NCBI GenBank assembly: GCA_937897215.1
Contig: CALCBQ010000195.1
Location: forward strand, 1-17,649
Reading direction: 5' to 3'
Length of the DNA stretch: 17,649 nucleotides
Source: an uncultured Clostridia bacterium
GTDB lineage: Bacteria > Bacillota > Clostridia > Oscillospirales > Acutalibacteraceae
The notes beneath the pieces were generated by a model. It was not told where the DNA came from. It was given only the letters and a program-made list of their open reading frames with translations, and did no database searches. How positions within the stretch are numbered: the stretch's first letter is position 1; each line of letters opens with the position of its first letter. Of the stretch, positions 1-6,961 are shown one piece after another. The position numbers and the translations under genes are program-made.

Positions 1-751
1 TTTCATAAACTCTTTCCATACCACCAACGATAAGACGCTTTAAGTAAAGTTCAAGGGAAATACGAAGTTTAATATCAGTATCAAGTGCGTTAAAGTGCGT
101 TTCAAATGGTCTTGCCGCTGCACCACCTGCATTGTAAACGAGCATTGGTGTTTCAACTTCCATAAAGCCTTCGCCGTCAAGATATTTACGGACTGCACTG
201 ATAATCTTTGAACGATTAATAAGAGTTTGTTTTGATTCCTGATTCATAATAAGGTCAATATAACGCTGACGATATCTCATATCAGTATTTGTAAGACCGT
301 GGAACTTTTCAGGAAGAATCTGCAAGCTCTTTGAAAGAAGCGTTACTGCAGTAGCGTGAATTGAAATCTCGCCTGTTTTTGTTTTGAACACTTCGCCTTC
401 GATACCGATAATATCGCCAATATCGAGTTTCTTAAAGCCTTTATATTCTTCTTCACCGATGCTATCTCTTGCTACATAAGACTGAATGTTGCCTTTAAGG
501 TCCTGAATATTGCAGAATGATGCTTTACCCATAACGCGTTTTGACATCATACGGCCTGCAACACGTACAGTTTTACCTTCAAGAGAGTCAAAATCTGCTT
601 TAACATCTGCACTATGATGAGTCTGGTCATATTTTGTAATTACAAATGGGTCTTTGCCCTCTTCTTGTAATGCTTTAAGTTTTTCCTGACGGATTCTTTG
701 CTGTTCGCCTAAATCCACTTCAGGTTGGTTATTTCTAATTTCTTCTGCCAT
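1..751 (-). CDS. lysS: Lysine--tRNA ligase, class II (C-terminal part missing at window edge)
   Basis: Charges tRNA-Lys with lysine in the cytoplasm. The visible 250 residues begin MAEEIRNNQPEVD and contain the anticodon-binding OB-fold (about residues 60-165, with the segment VRVAGRMMSKRVMGKASF) followed by the start of the class II catalytic core, with the typical RYRQRYIDLIMN and VRKYLDGEGFMEVETPML (motif 1). Family members are about 490-500 residues, so roughly half is present; the frame runs open through base 1. The ATG at 749-751 has an AGAGGA ribosome binding site a few bases upstream. It begins 13 bases after the greA stop with no terminator between, so the two are probably co-transcribed from the greA promoter, an arrangement common in Clostridia. 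Identification is firm. Confidence 0.96.
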   Translation of the reverse strand, partial: MAEEIRNNQPEVDLGEQQRIRQEKLKALQEEGKDPFVITKYDQTHHSADVKADFDSLEGKTVRVAGRMMSKRVMGKASFCNIQDLKGNIQSYVARDSIGEEEYKGFKKLDIGDIIGIEGEVFKTKTGEISIHATAVTLLSKSLQILPEKFHGLTNTDMRYRQRYIDLIMNQESKQTLINRSKIISAVRKYLDGEGFMEVETPMLVYNAGGAAARPFETHFNALDTDIKLRISLELYLKRLIVGGMERVYE

Positions 752-764
752 TTTTATTCCTCTA

Positions 765-1235
765 TTATTTTAAGATTTCAACAATTTTGAATTCCATAGC
801 ACCTGCAGGTGTTTCAACTGTAACTTTTTCGCCAACCTTGTGGCCGATAAGTGCTTTACCAACAGGAGATTCGTCTGAAATCTTGCCAACTGCAGGGTCT
901 GCCTGTGCAAAACCTACGATTGAATATGTGTATGACTTTCTCTTTTTATCTGTAATTTTTACTGTTGAACCGATGTGAACATTTTCTGTGCCAAGAGATT
1001 CAACATCAAGCACTTTTGCAGTTTTGAGAATGTGCTCAATTTCGCCGATACGAGCTTCAAGCTTTGCTTGGTCGTTCATTGCTTCATCATATTCACTGTT
1101 TTCTGACAAGTCGCCGAAAGATTTAGCAAGTTTAATTTTTTCAGCAGCTTCTTTTCTGCCGTTGACTTTTAAGTCTTCAAGTTCTGCCTCAAGTTGTTTG
1201 AGAGCTTCTATTGTAAGTAATGTTTCCTGTGCCAT
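765..1235 (-). CDS. greA: Transcription elongation factor GreA
   Basis: Rescues backtracked RNA polymerase by stimulating transcript cleavage through the secondary channel. The 156-residue product matches the family length (about 158). It has the N-terminal antiparallel coiled coil (residues about 5-75) with the tip motif GDLSENSEYDEA, whose acidic residues position the catalytic Mg2+, and the C-terminal FKBP-like domain (ISDESPVGKALIGHKVGE). The frame is open upstream to 1304, but the start chosen is the ATG at 1233-1235: an AAAGGAG ribosome binding site lies 8 bases upstream, and the extra 23 upstream residues look unlike GreA and fall in the promoter leader. It is first gene of a greA-lysS unit. 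Confidence 0.96.
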   Translation of the reverse strand: MAQETLLTIEALKQLEAELEDLKVNGRKEAAEKIKLAKSFGDLSENSEYDEAMNDQAKLEARIGEIEHILKTAKVLDVESLGTENVHIGSTVKITDKKRKSYTYSIVGFAQADPAVGKISDESPVGKALIGHKVGEKVTVETPAGAMEFKIVEILK

Positions 1236-1304
1236 TATTTTTGACTCCTTTATTGGAAATTTAGGCATAACAAAACAAGCAGTCCTGCCGCCCATATAGA
1301 ACAT

Positions 1305-1333
1305 ATTATATTAAAAATTTACCATTGTGTCAA
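1305..1333 (-). promoter_or_regulatory. Consensus sigma-A promoter for greA-lysS
   Basis: Reading the minus strand, TTGACA (1328-1333) is followed by exactly 17 bases and then TATAAT (1305-1310): both hexamers match the vegetative consensus completely. Transcription would start near 1298 and give a leader of about 60 bases before the greA ATG. The TGA stop of the upstream 254-residue gene (1330-1332) lies inside the -35 hexamer, so the two genes leave no room for a conventional terminator between them. Confidence 0.88.
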
Positions 1334-2094
1334 GAGAAAGTAACAGTATCTATATGCTTTTTTTCATTGTTTACCATTACATTCTCAAAAATACATTCTC
1401 CTAATGAGAAAACTCCGCAAAGTTCATAAAGCGCCGAGTAAAATGTATATTCATCTATACCATCAGGCAAAAGTTTTTTATAAATATCATTTACTATCAT
1501 ATTTTCGCCACAAGTTACATTAATAAACTGATTTTTCGCATTAATGCTCATTACATTTTTGTCAGCATTTATCTTTATTGCTCCTTCGTTAAAATCGGAA
1601 AGTAACGACACGCAAAGCCCTGTATTTTCGAGTATTTCATCACATATTTTTGTGTATTTCTCTTTATTATCAGTTACTACCGTTAATTTAGATGCATACG
1701 GCACAAGCAGTGTTAAAAAGCAGGCATACTCGCCTTTTTTATCGTACAATGTAATGCTTTGAGGATTTTTAGGCGAAACATTGTTTTTTATGATATGCAA
1801 CAAAGTATTCATAAAAACTTTATTGTATAAAACAGGGCTATCAAAAACGCCTATACCTTGATTTTCAGGAATTATTATATCTCCGTTAAGCACAAGCCGT
1901 TTGCAACATTTTCCCGAATGTTCAATAACTCTGTTCCAATCAATTTCATCATAAACACTTGCATTAAGCATATAAAAAGGTGCACCTTTGAAAACCGGCA
2001 CAGTAGTTATTGGATATTCATCTTGGGCTAAAAACTTAAATATCTTCTCAAAAAAATTCCTTTTTTTCTTTTCTACATTCAACACACAAAACAT
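1330..2094 (-). CDS. Conserved-looking hypothetical protein, 254 residues
   Basis: I do not recognise a family. The product is soluble-looking, with no signal peptide or membrane segment and a lysine-rich N-terminus (VEKKKRNFFEKIFKF). The middle (about residues 110-165) alternates hydrophobic strands and helices (SITLYDKKGEYACFLTLL, then KLTVVTDNKEKY), suggestive of a Rossmann-like or other alpha/beta fold, but without a nucleotide-binding glycine motif I can name. Six cysteines are scattered and do not form a clear metal site. The ATG at 2092-2094 directly follows the T-tract of the upstream hairpin; GGAGGG in the 3' arm of that hairpin is its ribosome binding site (7-base spacing). It follows the FtsEX-S41 operon and precedes greA. 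It could be a distal operon gene expressed by readthrough. Confidence 0.75.
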   Translation of the reverse strand: MFCVLNVEKKKRNFFEKIFKFLAQDEYPITTVPVFKGAPFYMLNASVYDEIDWNRVIEHSGKCCKRLVLNGDIIIPENQGIGVFDSPVLYNKVFMNTLLHIIKNNVSPKNPQSITLYDKKGEYACFLTLLVPYASKLTVVTDNKEKYTKICDEILENTGLCVSLLSDFNEGAIKINADKNVMSINAKNQFINVTCGENMIVNDIYKKLLPDGIDEYTFYSALYELCGVFSLGECIFENVMVNNEKKHIDTVTFS

Positions 2095-2130
2095 AAAAAA
2101 TCCCTCCGCAACAAAATATGCGAAGGGATT
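2095..2130 (-). terminator. Rho-independent terminator after the FtsEX operon, with an embedded ribosome binding site
   Basis: On the minus strand a 12-pair stem (2119-2130 with 2099-2110, 8-base loop) is followed by a run of T (2095-2100). One pair is a G-U wobble in minus-strand RNA but a C-A mismatch in plus-strand RNA, which fits transcription on the minus strand. It begins 13 bases after the S41 gene stop. The 3' arm holds GGAGGG and the T-run ends at the ATG of the 254-residue gene, so the same hairpin would also hide that gene's ribosome binding site. Confidence 0.8.
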
Positions 2131-2142
2131 AGATTTTATTTA

Positions 2143-3342
2143 TCAGTTACTAACTATTGATACCGCTTTCTGATATTGTGGGTCATCTGCTAATTGAAGT
2201 ATTGGAAGACGCGAATTCTGTTCTGTGGTAAGTTCAACTTTATGGTCCGGCTCAAGACCTGTGCCATTAAAACTATCACTCTTATAAGGAATAATTTTTG
2301 CAACTGTGAGTGCAACCGCACTGCCATCGCTTAACTCGAAAACTTTCTGCATTGTGCCGTTACCTGCAGTTTTTGTGCCTACAATCCCTGCAATACCAAA
2401 GTCGCGTAAATCACAAGCGAAAAGCTCTGCCGCGCCTGAAGTGTTGCCATTCACAAGAACAGACATAACAAAACTTTTACTGTCTGAATCAGATGTAAAT
2501 GTTTCAATGGTTTTGCCGTCTTTATCAACTGCAGTTGCCAAAGCACCTGTACCCTCAGTTGCTACAGGAGCAATAAGGTCAACACATGCAACCGCATTTC
2601 TCATAAGACCTGTACTTGTATTTCGAACGTCAAGCACAACTGCAGTTACTGAATTTTTGCTCATATAATCAAGAGCATCTTCAAGTTGGTCAACGGTTGT
2701 ACTATAAAAAGCGGTAATTTTAACATAACCCACTTTATTGCTTATGCTATAATAAACTGACTGTGCAGAATAACCGCGGGCTACTGATACAGTTTTTTCA
2801 GTTTCGCCACTTTTGAATGTTACCTGAACATTAGTGAGTTTTTCGCCATCAAGTTTTTTGATAAGTTCTTCATAGTTTGAAGATGTTACCTTAACTGAAT
2901 CAACGGCAGTAATAACATCGCCTTTTTTGATGCCCTGAACTTCTGCAGGAGATTTTGCAGAAACTTCAGAAACATAGATGTTATTATTCTCACTATCATA
3001 AACCGCAATAATACCAATTCCGCCTTTATTACCCTTATCCTCATCAAGATAATCAGCATATTCATTGGCAGTCATATAATAACTATAACGGTCGCCTACG
3101 CCCTCAACAAAGCCGTCGGACATCATAGTGTTGAGAAAATTCTCGTTCAATTCGCCGAAATAATTTTTACGGACTAAATCGTCAATTTCTGATACTGTTG
3201 AGTAAAGATTTGAACGGTCTGCAACATCTTTGATAATTCCGTTATAAATATTCAAAGAAAATACCATTGTCATTGTAACTGCTAAAGCCACTGACAAGAA
3301 AATCAAAGAAATTGCAAGTCCTAAAGATATTTTTTTATTCAA
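2143..3342 (-). CDS. S41 (C-terminal processing) protease homologue, probably catalytically inactive
   Basis: A 399-residue CtpA/CtpB-type protein: N-terminal membrane anchor (residues about 6-30), helical linker, PDZ domain (about 105-185, KSPAEVQGIKKGDVITAVD) and S41 core (about 200-355). It is the last gene of the ftsE-ftsX-M23 operon; B. subtilis likewise has ctpB next to ftsEX. Active members use a Ser-Lys dyad in SASASE and TFGKG motifs. Here the aligned segments read TSGAAE (301-306) and TAGNG (325-329), putting Gly303 at the serine and Asn328 at the lysine, although surrounding positions (Glu306, Asp314, Val321-Gly322, Thr325, Gly327, Gly329) keep the family pattern. The start is a TTG (3340-3342) with AAAGGA upstream; no ATG allows an intact membrane anchor. 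Likely an extracytoplasmic pseudoprotease or scaffold. Confidence 0.88.
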   Translation of the reverse strand: MNKKISLGLAISLIFLSVALAVTMTMVFSLNIYNGIIKDVADRSNLYSTVSEIDDLVRKNYFGELNENFLNTMMSDGFVEGVGDRYSYYMTANEYADYLDEDKGNKGGIGIIAVYDSENNNIYVSEVSAKSPAEVQGIKKGDVITAVDSVKVTSSNYEELIKKLDGEKLTNVQVTFKSGETEKTVSVARGYSAQSVYYSISNKVGYVKITAFYSTTVDQLEDALDYMSKNSVTAVVLDVRNTSTGLMRNAVACVDLIAPVATEGTGALATAVDKDGKTIETFTSDSDSKSFVMSVLVNGNTSGAAELFACDLRDFGIAGIVGTKTAGNGTMQKVFELSDGSAVALTVAKIIPYKSDSFNGTGLEPDHKVELTTEQNSRLPILQLADDPQYQKAVSIVSN

Positions 3343-3357
3343 AGGACATCATCCTTT
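3341..3357 (-). promoter_or_regulatory. Hairpin covering the ribosome binding site and start codon of the S41 gene
   Basis: A perfect 6-base inverted repeat, AAAGGA-TGATG-TCCTTT on the minus strand, pairs the ribosome binding site (3352-3357) with bases 3341-3346, which overlap the first two bases of the TTG start codon. The loop contains two overlapping-frame ATG codons that open a five-codon ORF ending at 3335. The stem is short, so any effect on translation is a hypothesis. Confidence 0.45.
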
Positions 3358-3375
3358 ACAATTTGTTTTAGTAGT

Positions 3376-4737
3376 TTATACCAACGGAGATGGGAGATAT
3401 TTTTCCGGATTTACAGGGCTACCGTTGAGGAGCATCTGGAAATGAAGGTGTGAGCCCGCAACAGGATTACTACTTGTAGGTCTTGGATAAACCGCTGTAC
3501 CTGTATTACCGACAAGTGCAATTACATCACCTTGATTTACTTTCTGCCCTGCCGAAACATAGCGGACACGACAGTGAGCATAAAGTGTTCTCATACCATT
3601 ACCGTGGTCGATAATAATAACATTACCACCAGATGTCTGTGAATATGATGTAACAACGGTACCGCCTGCTGCTGCGTAAATCTTTGCACCATTTGTTGTA
3701 TTTTGGTATATCTTACCATCAGTAAACATACGACTTGCTGGAGCACAGAAGTCAACTGACTTTGAGCCGCGAGAACTGTGTTGTGCATATGTAGCAGAAT
3801 AATAAACAGATTTATCCTGAATAGGACTTATGTAACCCTTTGATGAAGTTCTGAAATTGTGGTTACCACCACTGTTTACATAACCGTCGCCGGTTGAGCC
3901 GGAATTACCTGCCTCGGCCTGTATTTCTTGTTCCCACTTCTTAAATTCTGCTTCTGCCTTTGCTTTTTGCTTTTCGCCATAAGCTTGATTGCTCTGATAT
4001 TTTTCAAGAAGCTTATTCTGTTTATCAATATTAGCATTAAGCTTGTTTTCATCCTTTTGAAGCACTGCAAGTTCCTTATCAAGAACTGCTTTTTCTGACT
4101 CTACTTCTTTTTTGTCGGCTTCAATTTTAACTTTACTTTCTTCAATTTCGCTACGCTTTGCAGTTAAATCTTCAAGCATTTTGTTAAGCTCTTTAATTTT
4201 TGTCTCAAGGCCTGAAACTACTTCATTATCATGCTTTGCAACCTGACGAAGAAGCTCACTACGGGTAAGAAAATCTTCAAAATCAGTTGCATTAAGAAAA
4301 AGTTCAAGCTCTGAGGTTTCCCCTGCCATATAAGAAGCACAAAGGCGCTCGCCAAGAACATCGTAAGTCTCATCAATCATCTTATTCTGTTCTTCTGTCT
4401 GTGTTTCAATTTTAGTAATTTCATTGCCAAGCTCAGTTATACGCTTCGAAAGAGCTGTAATTTGCGCATTAAGGTCGCGAATTTTAACTCTTAAAGGATA
4501 GATTTCCTTGTCTTTAGCTGCGATTTTTGAACTGATTGCATCATTCTGCTCATCAAGGGCATCAATAAGCTTCTGAGCATCTTCTTCGCCCGCTTCATTC
4601 TTTGCAATATAATCTTCCCAATAATCAATTCTGTCTTGATATTCGGACTCTTTAGATGCGAATACAGGAAATGAAACTGAAGTTAAAAGTAAAACACACG
4701 CAAAAATTAATGAGAGAAGTTTTATACTATTCTTCAC
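3376..4737 (-). CDS. Secreted coiled-coil protein with LytM/M23 domain, FtsEX partner (EnvC/PcsB-like)
   Basis: 453 residues. A signal peptide (about 1-27, ending VFASKES) is followed by a long coiled coil (about 30-272) that includes the PcsB/EnvC-type segment around ASYMAGETSELELFLNA and FLTRSELLRQ, then a Gly/Ser-rich linker (276-295) and a C-terminal M23 domain (about 300-450). In EnvC, PcsB and CwlO-type systems such proteins are controlled by FtsX and cleave the wall or activate amidases. Visible M23 residues are Asp329, His388 (YAH) and His430/His432 (HLH). The usual first zinc His four residues before the Asp is Ser325; His320 lies nine before it. Catalysis is therefore uncertain. The GTG start (4735-4737) overlaps the ftsX stop by 11 bases, with GGGGAG 8 bases upstream. 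Confidence 0.9.
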   Translation of the reverse strand: MKNSIKLLSLIFACVLLLTSVSFPVFASKESEYQDRIDYWEDYIAKNEAGEEDAQKLIDALDEQNDAISSKIAAKDKEIYPLRVKIRDLNAQITALSKRITELGNEITKIETQTEEQNKMIDETYDVLGERLCASYMAGETSELELFLNATDFEDFLTRSELLRQVAKHDNEVVSGLETKIKELNKMLEDLTAKRSEIEESKVKIEADKKEVESEKAVLDKELAVLQKDENKLNANIDKQNKLLEKYQSNQAYGEKQKAKAEAEFKKWEQEIQAEAGNSGSTGDGYVNSGGNHNFRTSSKGYISPIQDKSVYYSATYAQHSSRGSKSVDFCAPASRMFTDGKIYQNTTNGAKIYAAAGGTVVTSYSQTSGGNVIIIDHGNGMRTLYAHCRVRYVSAGQKVNQGDVIALVGNTGTAVYPRPTSSNPVAGSHLHFQMLLNGSPVNPEKYLPSPLV

Positions 4738-5635
4738 TTACAACACTCCCCTGTTCTTTAAGATATTTGCCCATTGAAATGATGCTTCCGAATGAACCTG
4801 TAAAAATGCCGATAGCCATAAATATTGCAAAAATGTAACCTGCATAACCAAGGAATGGCACCGGTGTAAATATTGCAAGAATATCTTTGAATATGTAAAC
4901 CATACCCTGATAAAGCCCTGCAAGCACGCCGAATGATACAAGCCCTGCAATTACACCTAAAAGCATACCTTCAATCATAAACGGCCAACGAATAAACCAG
5001 TTTGTAGCACCAACGGCTTTCATAATACTGATTTCAAGCTTACGAGAGAACATTGTAATACGGATTGTATTTGAAATAATAAACAATGAAACTATAAACA
5101 GTAATGAAACCATACCGATAATTACAGTTGAAACCGCTTTTCTAATGCTAATAAGCTTATCTGCAATATCGCCATTTTCACGGACTGTATCAACAAGCTC
5201 CATACCTTTTAAGCTATCAACAGTTGCTCTGAACTGAGTCAAATCCTTAACAACTACCTTATAAGCATCTGGAAGCGGATTTTCGTCAAGTCCTTCAAGT
5301 AAAACTGCATCGTCGCCCATTGCTTCAAGCTGTTGCTGAAAAGCATCTTCTTTAGGAATAAACTCGCACTCTACAACATTTGACATCATTTTAATATCAT
5401 TACCAAGCTGTGAGGTTTGTTCATCAGTTGCAGATTTATCAACATAAACCATTACAACATTCTGACGCTCAACAGTATCAAGCAACGAGTCAATGTTAAA
5501 GAAAATCATAGCACCAAGACCAATGATTACAAGACACGCCATAAGTACTGATACTGAAGCTAAAGACATAAGACGGTTAACCCACACATTACGGAAGCCT
5601 TCTTTTGTAAGATACTTTAAACTTGCACCTTTCAT
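4727..5635 (-). CDS. ftsX: Cell division protein FtsX (ABC-type transmembrane subunit)
   Basis: Membrane partner of FtsE; the complex uses ATP hydrolysis to control peptidoglycan hydrolases across the membrane instead of transporting a substrate. The 302-residue protein has an N-terminal cytoplasmic amphipathic stretch, TM1 (about 24-47), a large extracytoplasmic domain (about 48-170, the PLPDAYKV segment is typical), and TM2-TM4 (about 170-193, 220-245, 263-288). The cytoplasmic loop after TM2 carries SRKLEISIMKAVGATNWFIR, the FtsX signature. Its ATG overlaps the ftsE stop as TAATG, with GGAGGTG inside ftsE as ribosome binding site, so translation is probably coupled. Confidence 0.96.
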   Translation of the reverse strand: MKGASLKYLTKEGFRNVWVNRLMSLASVSVLMACLVIIGLGAMIFFNIDSLLDTVERQNVVMVYVDKSATDEQTSQLGNDIKMMSNVVECEFIPKEDAFQQQLEAMGDDAVLLEGLDENPLPDAYKVVVKDLTQFRATVDSLKGMELVDTVRENGDIADKLISIRKAVSTVIIGMVSLLFIVSLFIISNTIRITMFSRKLEISIMKAVGATNWFIRWPFMIEGMLLGVIAGLVSFGVLAGLYQGMVYIFKDILAIFTPVPFLGYAGYIFAIFMAIGIFTGSFGSIISMGKYLKEQGSVVSEE

Positions 5636-6603
5636 TATTCAACACCTCCGTTTGAGTTTTCGCCATCGAGATAAACTGAATAATCAACGCTATCAACTGT
5701 CAAATCGCCATCATCAATACCGTAAGTTCTCATAAAGTCTTCTAATTCTTTGTCAACATTAGGTTGCTCATAGTATTTAGAATTTGAATTTTCTTCAATG
5801 ATTTCAGGAGATTTTACCTCTTCACGAAGTTTATCTACATTTTCTTGAAGTTCTTGCTCTGCAGCAATCATCATTTCTTCTTTTGTTTCTGGCTTTGAGT
5901 CGGTTGTCTGTGGTTCCTCATCAACAATACTCTTATATTTCACACCTGTATCTGAAACAACTTGTCCTTGGTCAATAGTAATAACACGGTGGTTGAAACG
6001 ACGCACCAATTCATGCTCATGAGTAACCATAACAACAGTTGTACCGGTGTTATTGATATGATTAAGAAGCCCGAGAATTTCGTAAGACATTTCAGGGTCA
6101 ATATTACCTGTTGGCTCGTCCGCAATAATAATGCCTGCATTATTTACAAGGGCACGAGCAAGTGCTACTCTCTGTTGCTCGCCACCTGAAAGTTGTGTAG
6201 GCAACTGTCTTGCTTTTGATGTAAGACCAACCAAGCTTAACACATAAGGAACTCTTTTTCTGATTTCTTTCTCTTTTGCGCCGATAACTCGCATAGCGAA
6301 TGCAACATTATCAAAAACTGTCATATTAGGAATAAGTCGGAAATCCTGAAAAACAATACCCATTGTACGACGGAATTTTGGAATTTCGCGTTTTTTAAGT
6401 TTGTTAAGATTGTAATTATTAATTATAACTGTTCCGCTATTTGGAACTTGTTCACGCATTATAATTTTAAGAAAAGTACTTTTACCCGCACCAGATGAAC
6501 CAACAACAAAGACGAATTCGCCGTCATTTATTGTAAGTGATACATCGCGAAGGGCGGCTGTACCATTTTCATATGTTTTTGAAACATTTTTGAATTCAAT
6601 CAC
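5635..6603 (-). CDS. ftsE: Cell division ATPase FtsE with acidic C-terminal extension
   Basis: ATP-binding subunit of FtsEX. Counted from the chosen start, Walker A is GSSGAGKST (35-43), the Q-loop Gln is at 86, the signature LSGGEQQR at 138-145, Walker B IIIADEPT at 158-165 and the switch His at 195: a complete ATPase. FtsE proteins usually end near residue 225-230; this one continues for about 97 residues rich in Glu and Asp (KPETKEEMMIAAEQELQENV, later DKELEDFMRTYGIDDGD), predicted helical or disordered. The frame is open from a GTG at 6610-6612, but the GTG at 6601-6603 gives the usual MIEFKNVSKTY beginning and places AAAAGG 8 bases upstream. First gene of the ftsE-ftsX-M23-S41 operon. 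Confidence 0.95.
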   Translation of the reverse strand: MIEFKNVSKTYENGTAALRDVSLTINDGEFVFVVGSSGAGKSTFLKIIMREQVPNSGTVIINNYNLNKLKKREIPKFRRTMGIVFQDFRLIPNMTVFDNVAFAMRVIGAKEKEIRKRVPYVLSLVGLTSKARQLPTQLSGGEQQRVALARALVNNAGIIIADEPTGNIDPEMSYEILGLLNHINNTGTTVVMVTHEHELVRRFNHRVITIDQGQVVSDTGVKYKSIVDEEPQTTDSKPETKEEMMIAAEQELQENVDKLREEVKSPEIIEENSNSKYYEQPNVDKELEDFMRTYGIDDGDLTVDSVDYSVYLDGENSNGGVE

Positions 6604-6679
6604 AATATGCACCTTTTCTTTCTTTATGTTTTATGTCTATATCTGCACATAAATATACATAATAATCATTATCGGAAAC

Positions 6680-6708
6680 ATTATACCACAAAATATTGTG
6701 TTTGTCGC
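6680..6708 (-). promoter_or_regulatory. Sigma-A promoter for the ftsE operon
   Basis: On the minus strand GCGACA (6703-6708) is followed by 17 bases and a perfect TATAAT (6680-6685), preceded by TGG, which makes it an extended -10 site. Predicted start is near 6673, leaving a leader of about 70 bases. The block TTTGTGGTATAAT recurs exactly in the ptsH promoter. Confidence 0.7.
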
Positions 6709-6847
6709 GTATTTTAACAAATGTTAATATTTATCGTTGTTTTGCATAAAAAATACATAATAATATATTCAATATAAACAAATGCGATAAATAAGAGCAC
6801 GATAAATTGGAGTTTGTCTAACTCTTTGTATAGACACAACCTATTAT

Positions 6848-6961
6848 CCTCCCTCGTTGAGGGAGGTGGCAAAATCGAAGATTTTGACGGAGGGAGTTTT
6901 GCGATTACACATATTACTCCCTCAGTCTGCTTCGCAGACAGCTCCCTCTAGGAGGGAGCGA
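6848..6961. repeat. Compound palindromic element (MITE-like) in the ftsE-pucR intergenic region
   Basis: The 465 bases between ftsE and the regulator gene hold no ORF; from 6848 to 6961 they form a near-symmetrical series of stem-loops: 6848-6866 (8 bp, GTT loop), 6870-6886 (7 bp, GAA loop), a long-range pairing of 6890-6897 with 6916-6923, 6925-6939 (6 bp, TTC loop) and 6941-6959 (8 bp, TAG loop). Two inverted copies of one framework are visible: GAGGGAG, a stem, a GAA loop, the returning stem, and GAGGGAGT, with unrelated stem sequences. The whole is bracketed by ATTAT (6843-6847 and 6962-6966), a possible 5-base target duplication. It carries no gene. A further small palindrome is at 6970-6982, and nothing else is evident from 6983 to 7033. 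Confidence 0.75.

Noticed and set aside
1236..1304. A longer GreA starting at 1304
   Set aside because: The extra residues overlap the promoter and leader of greA and do not resemble the family; the AAAGGAG site fits the ATG at 1235.
3591..4082. Open frames on the same strand inside the M23 gene
   Set aside because: They are out-of-frame shadows without ribosome binding sites or family resemblance; the 453-residue frame has a clear signal peptide, coiled coil and M23 domain.
6604..6612. FtsE start at the GTG three codons upstream
   Set aside because: The AAAAGG site abuts that GTG, leaving no spacing, whereas it is 8 bases from the GTG at 6601-6603, which also gives the family's usual N-terminus.
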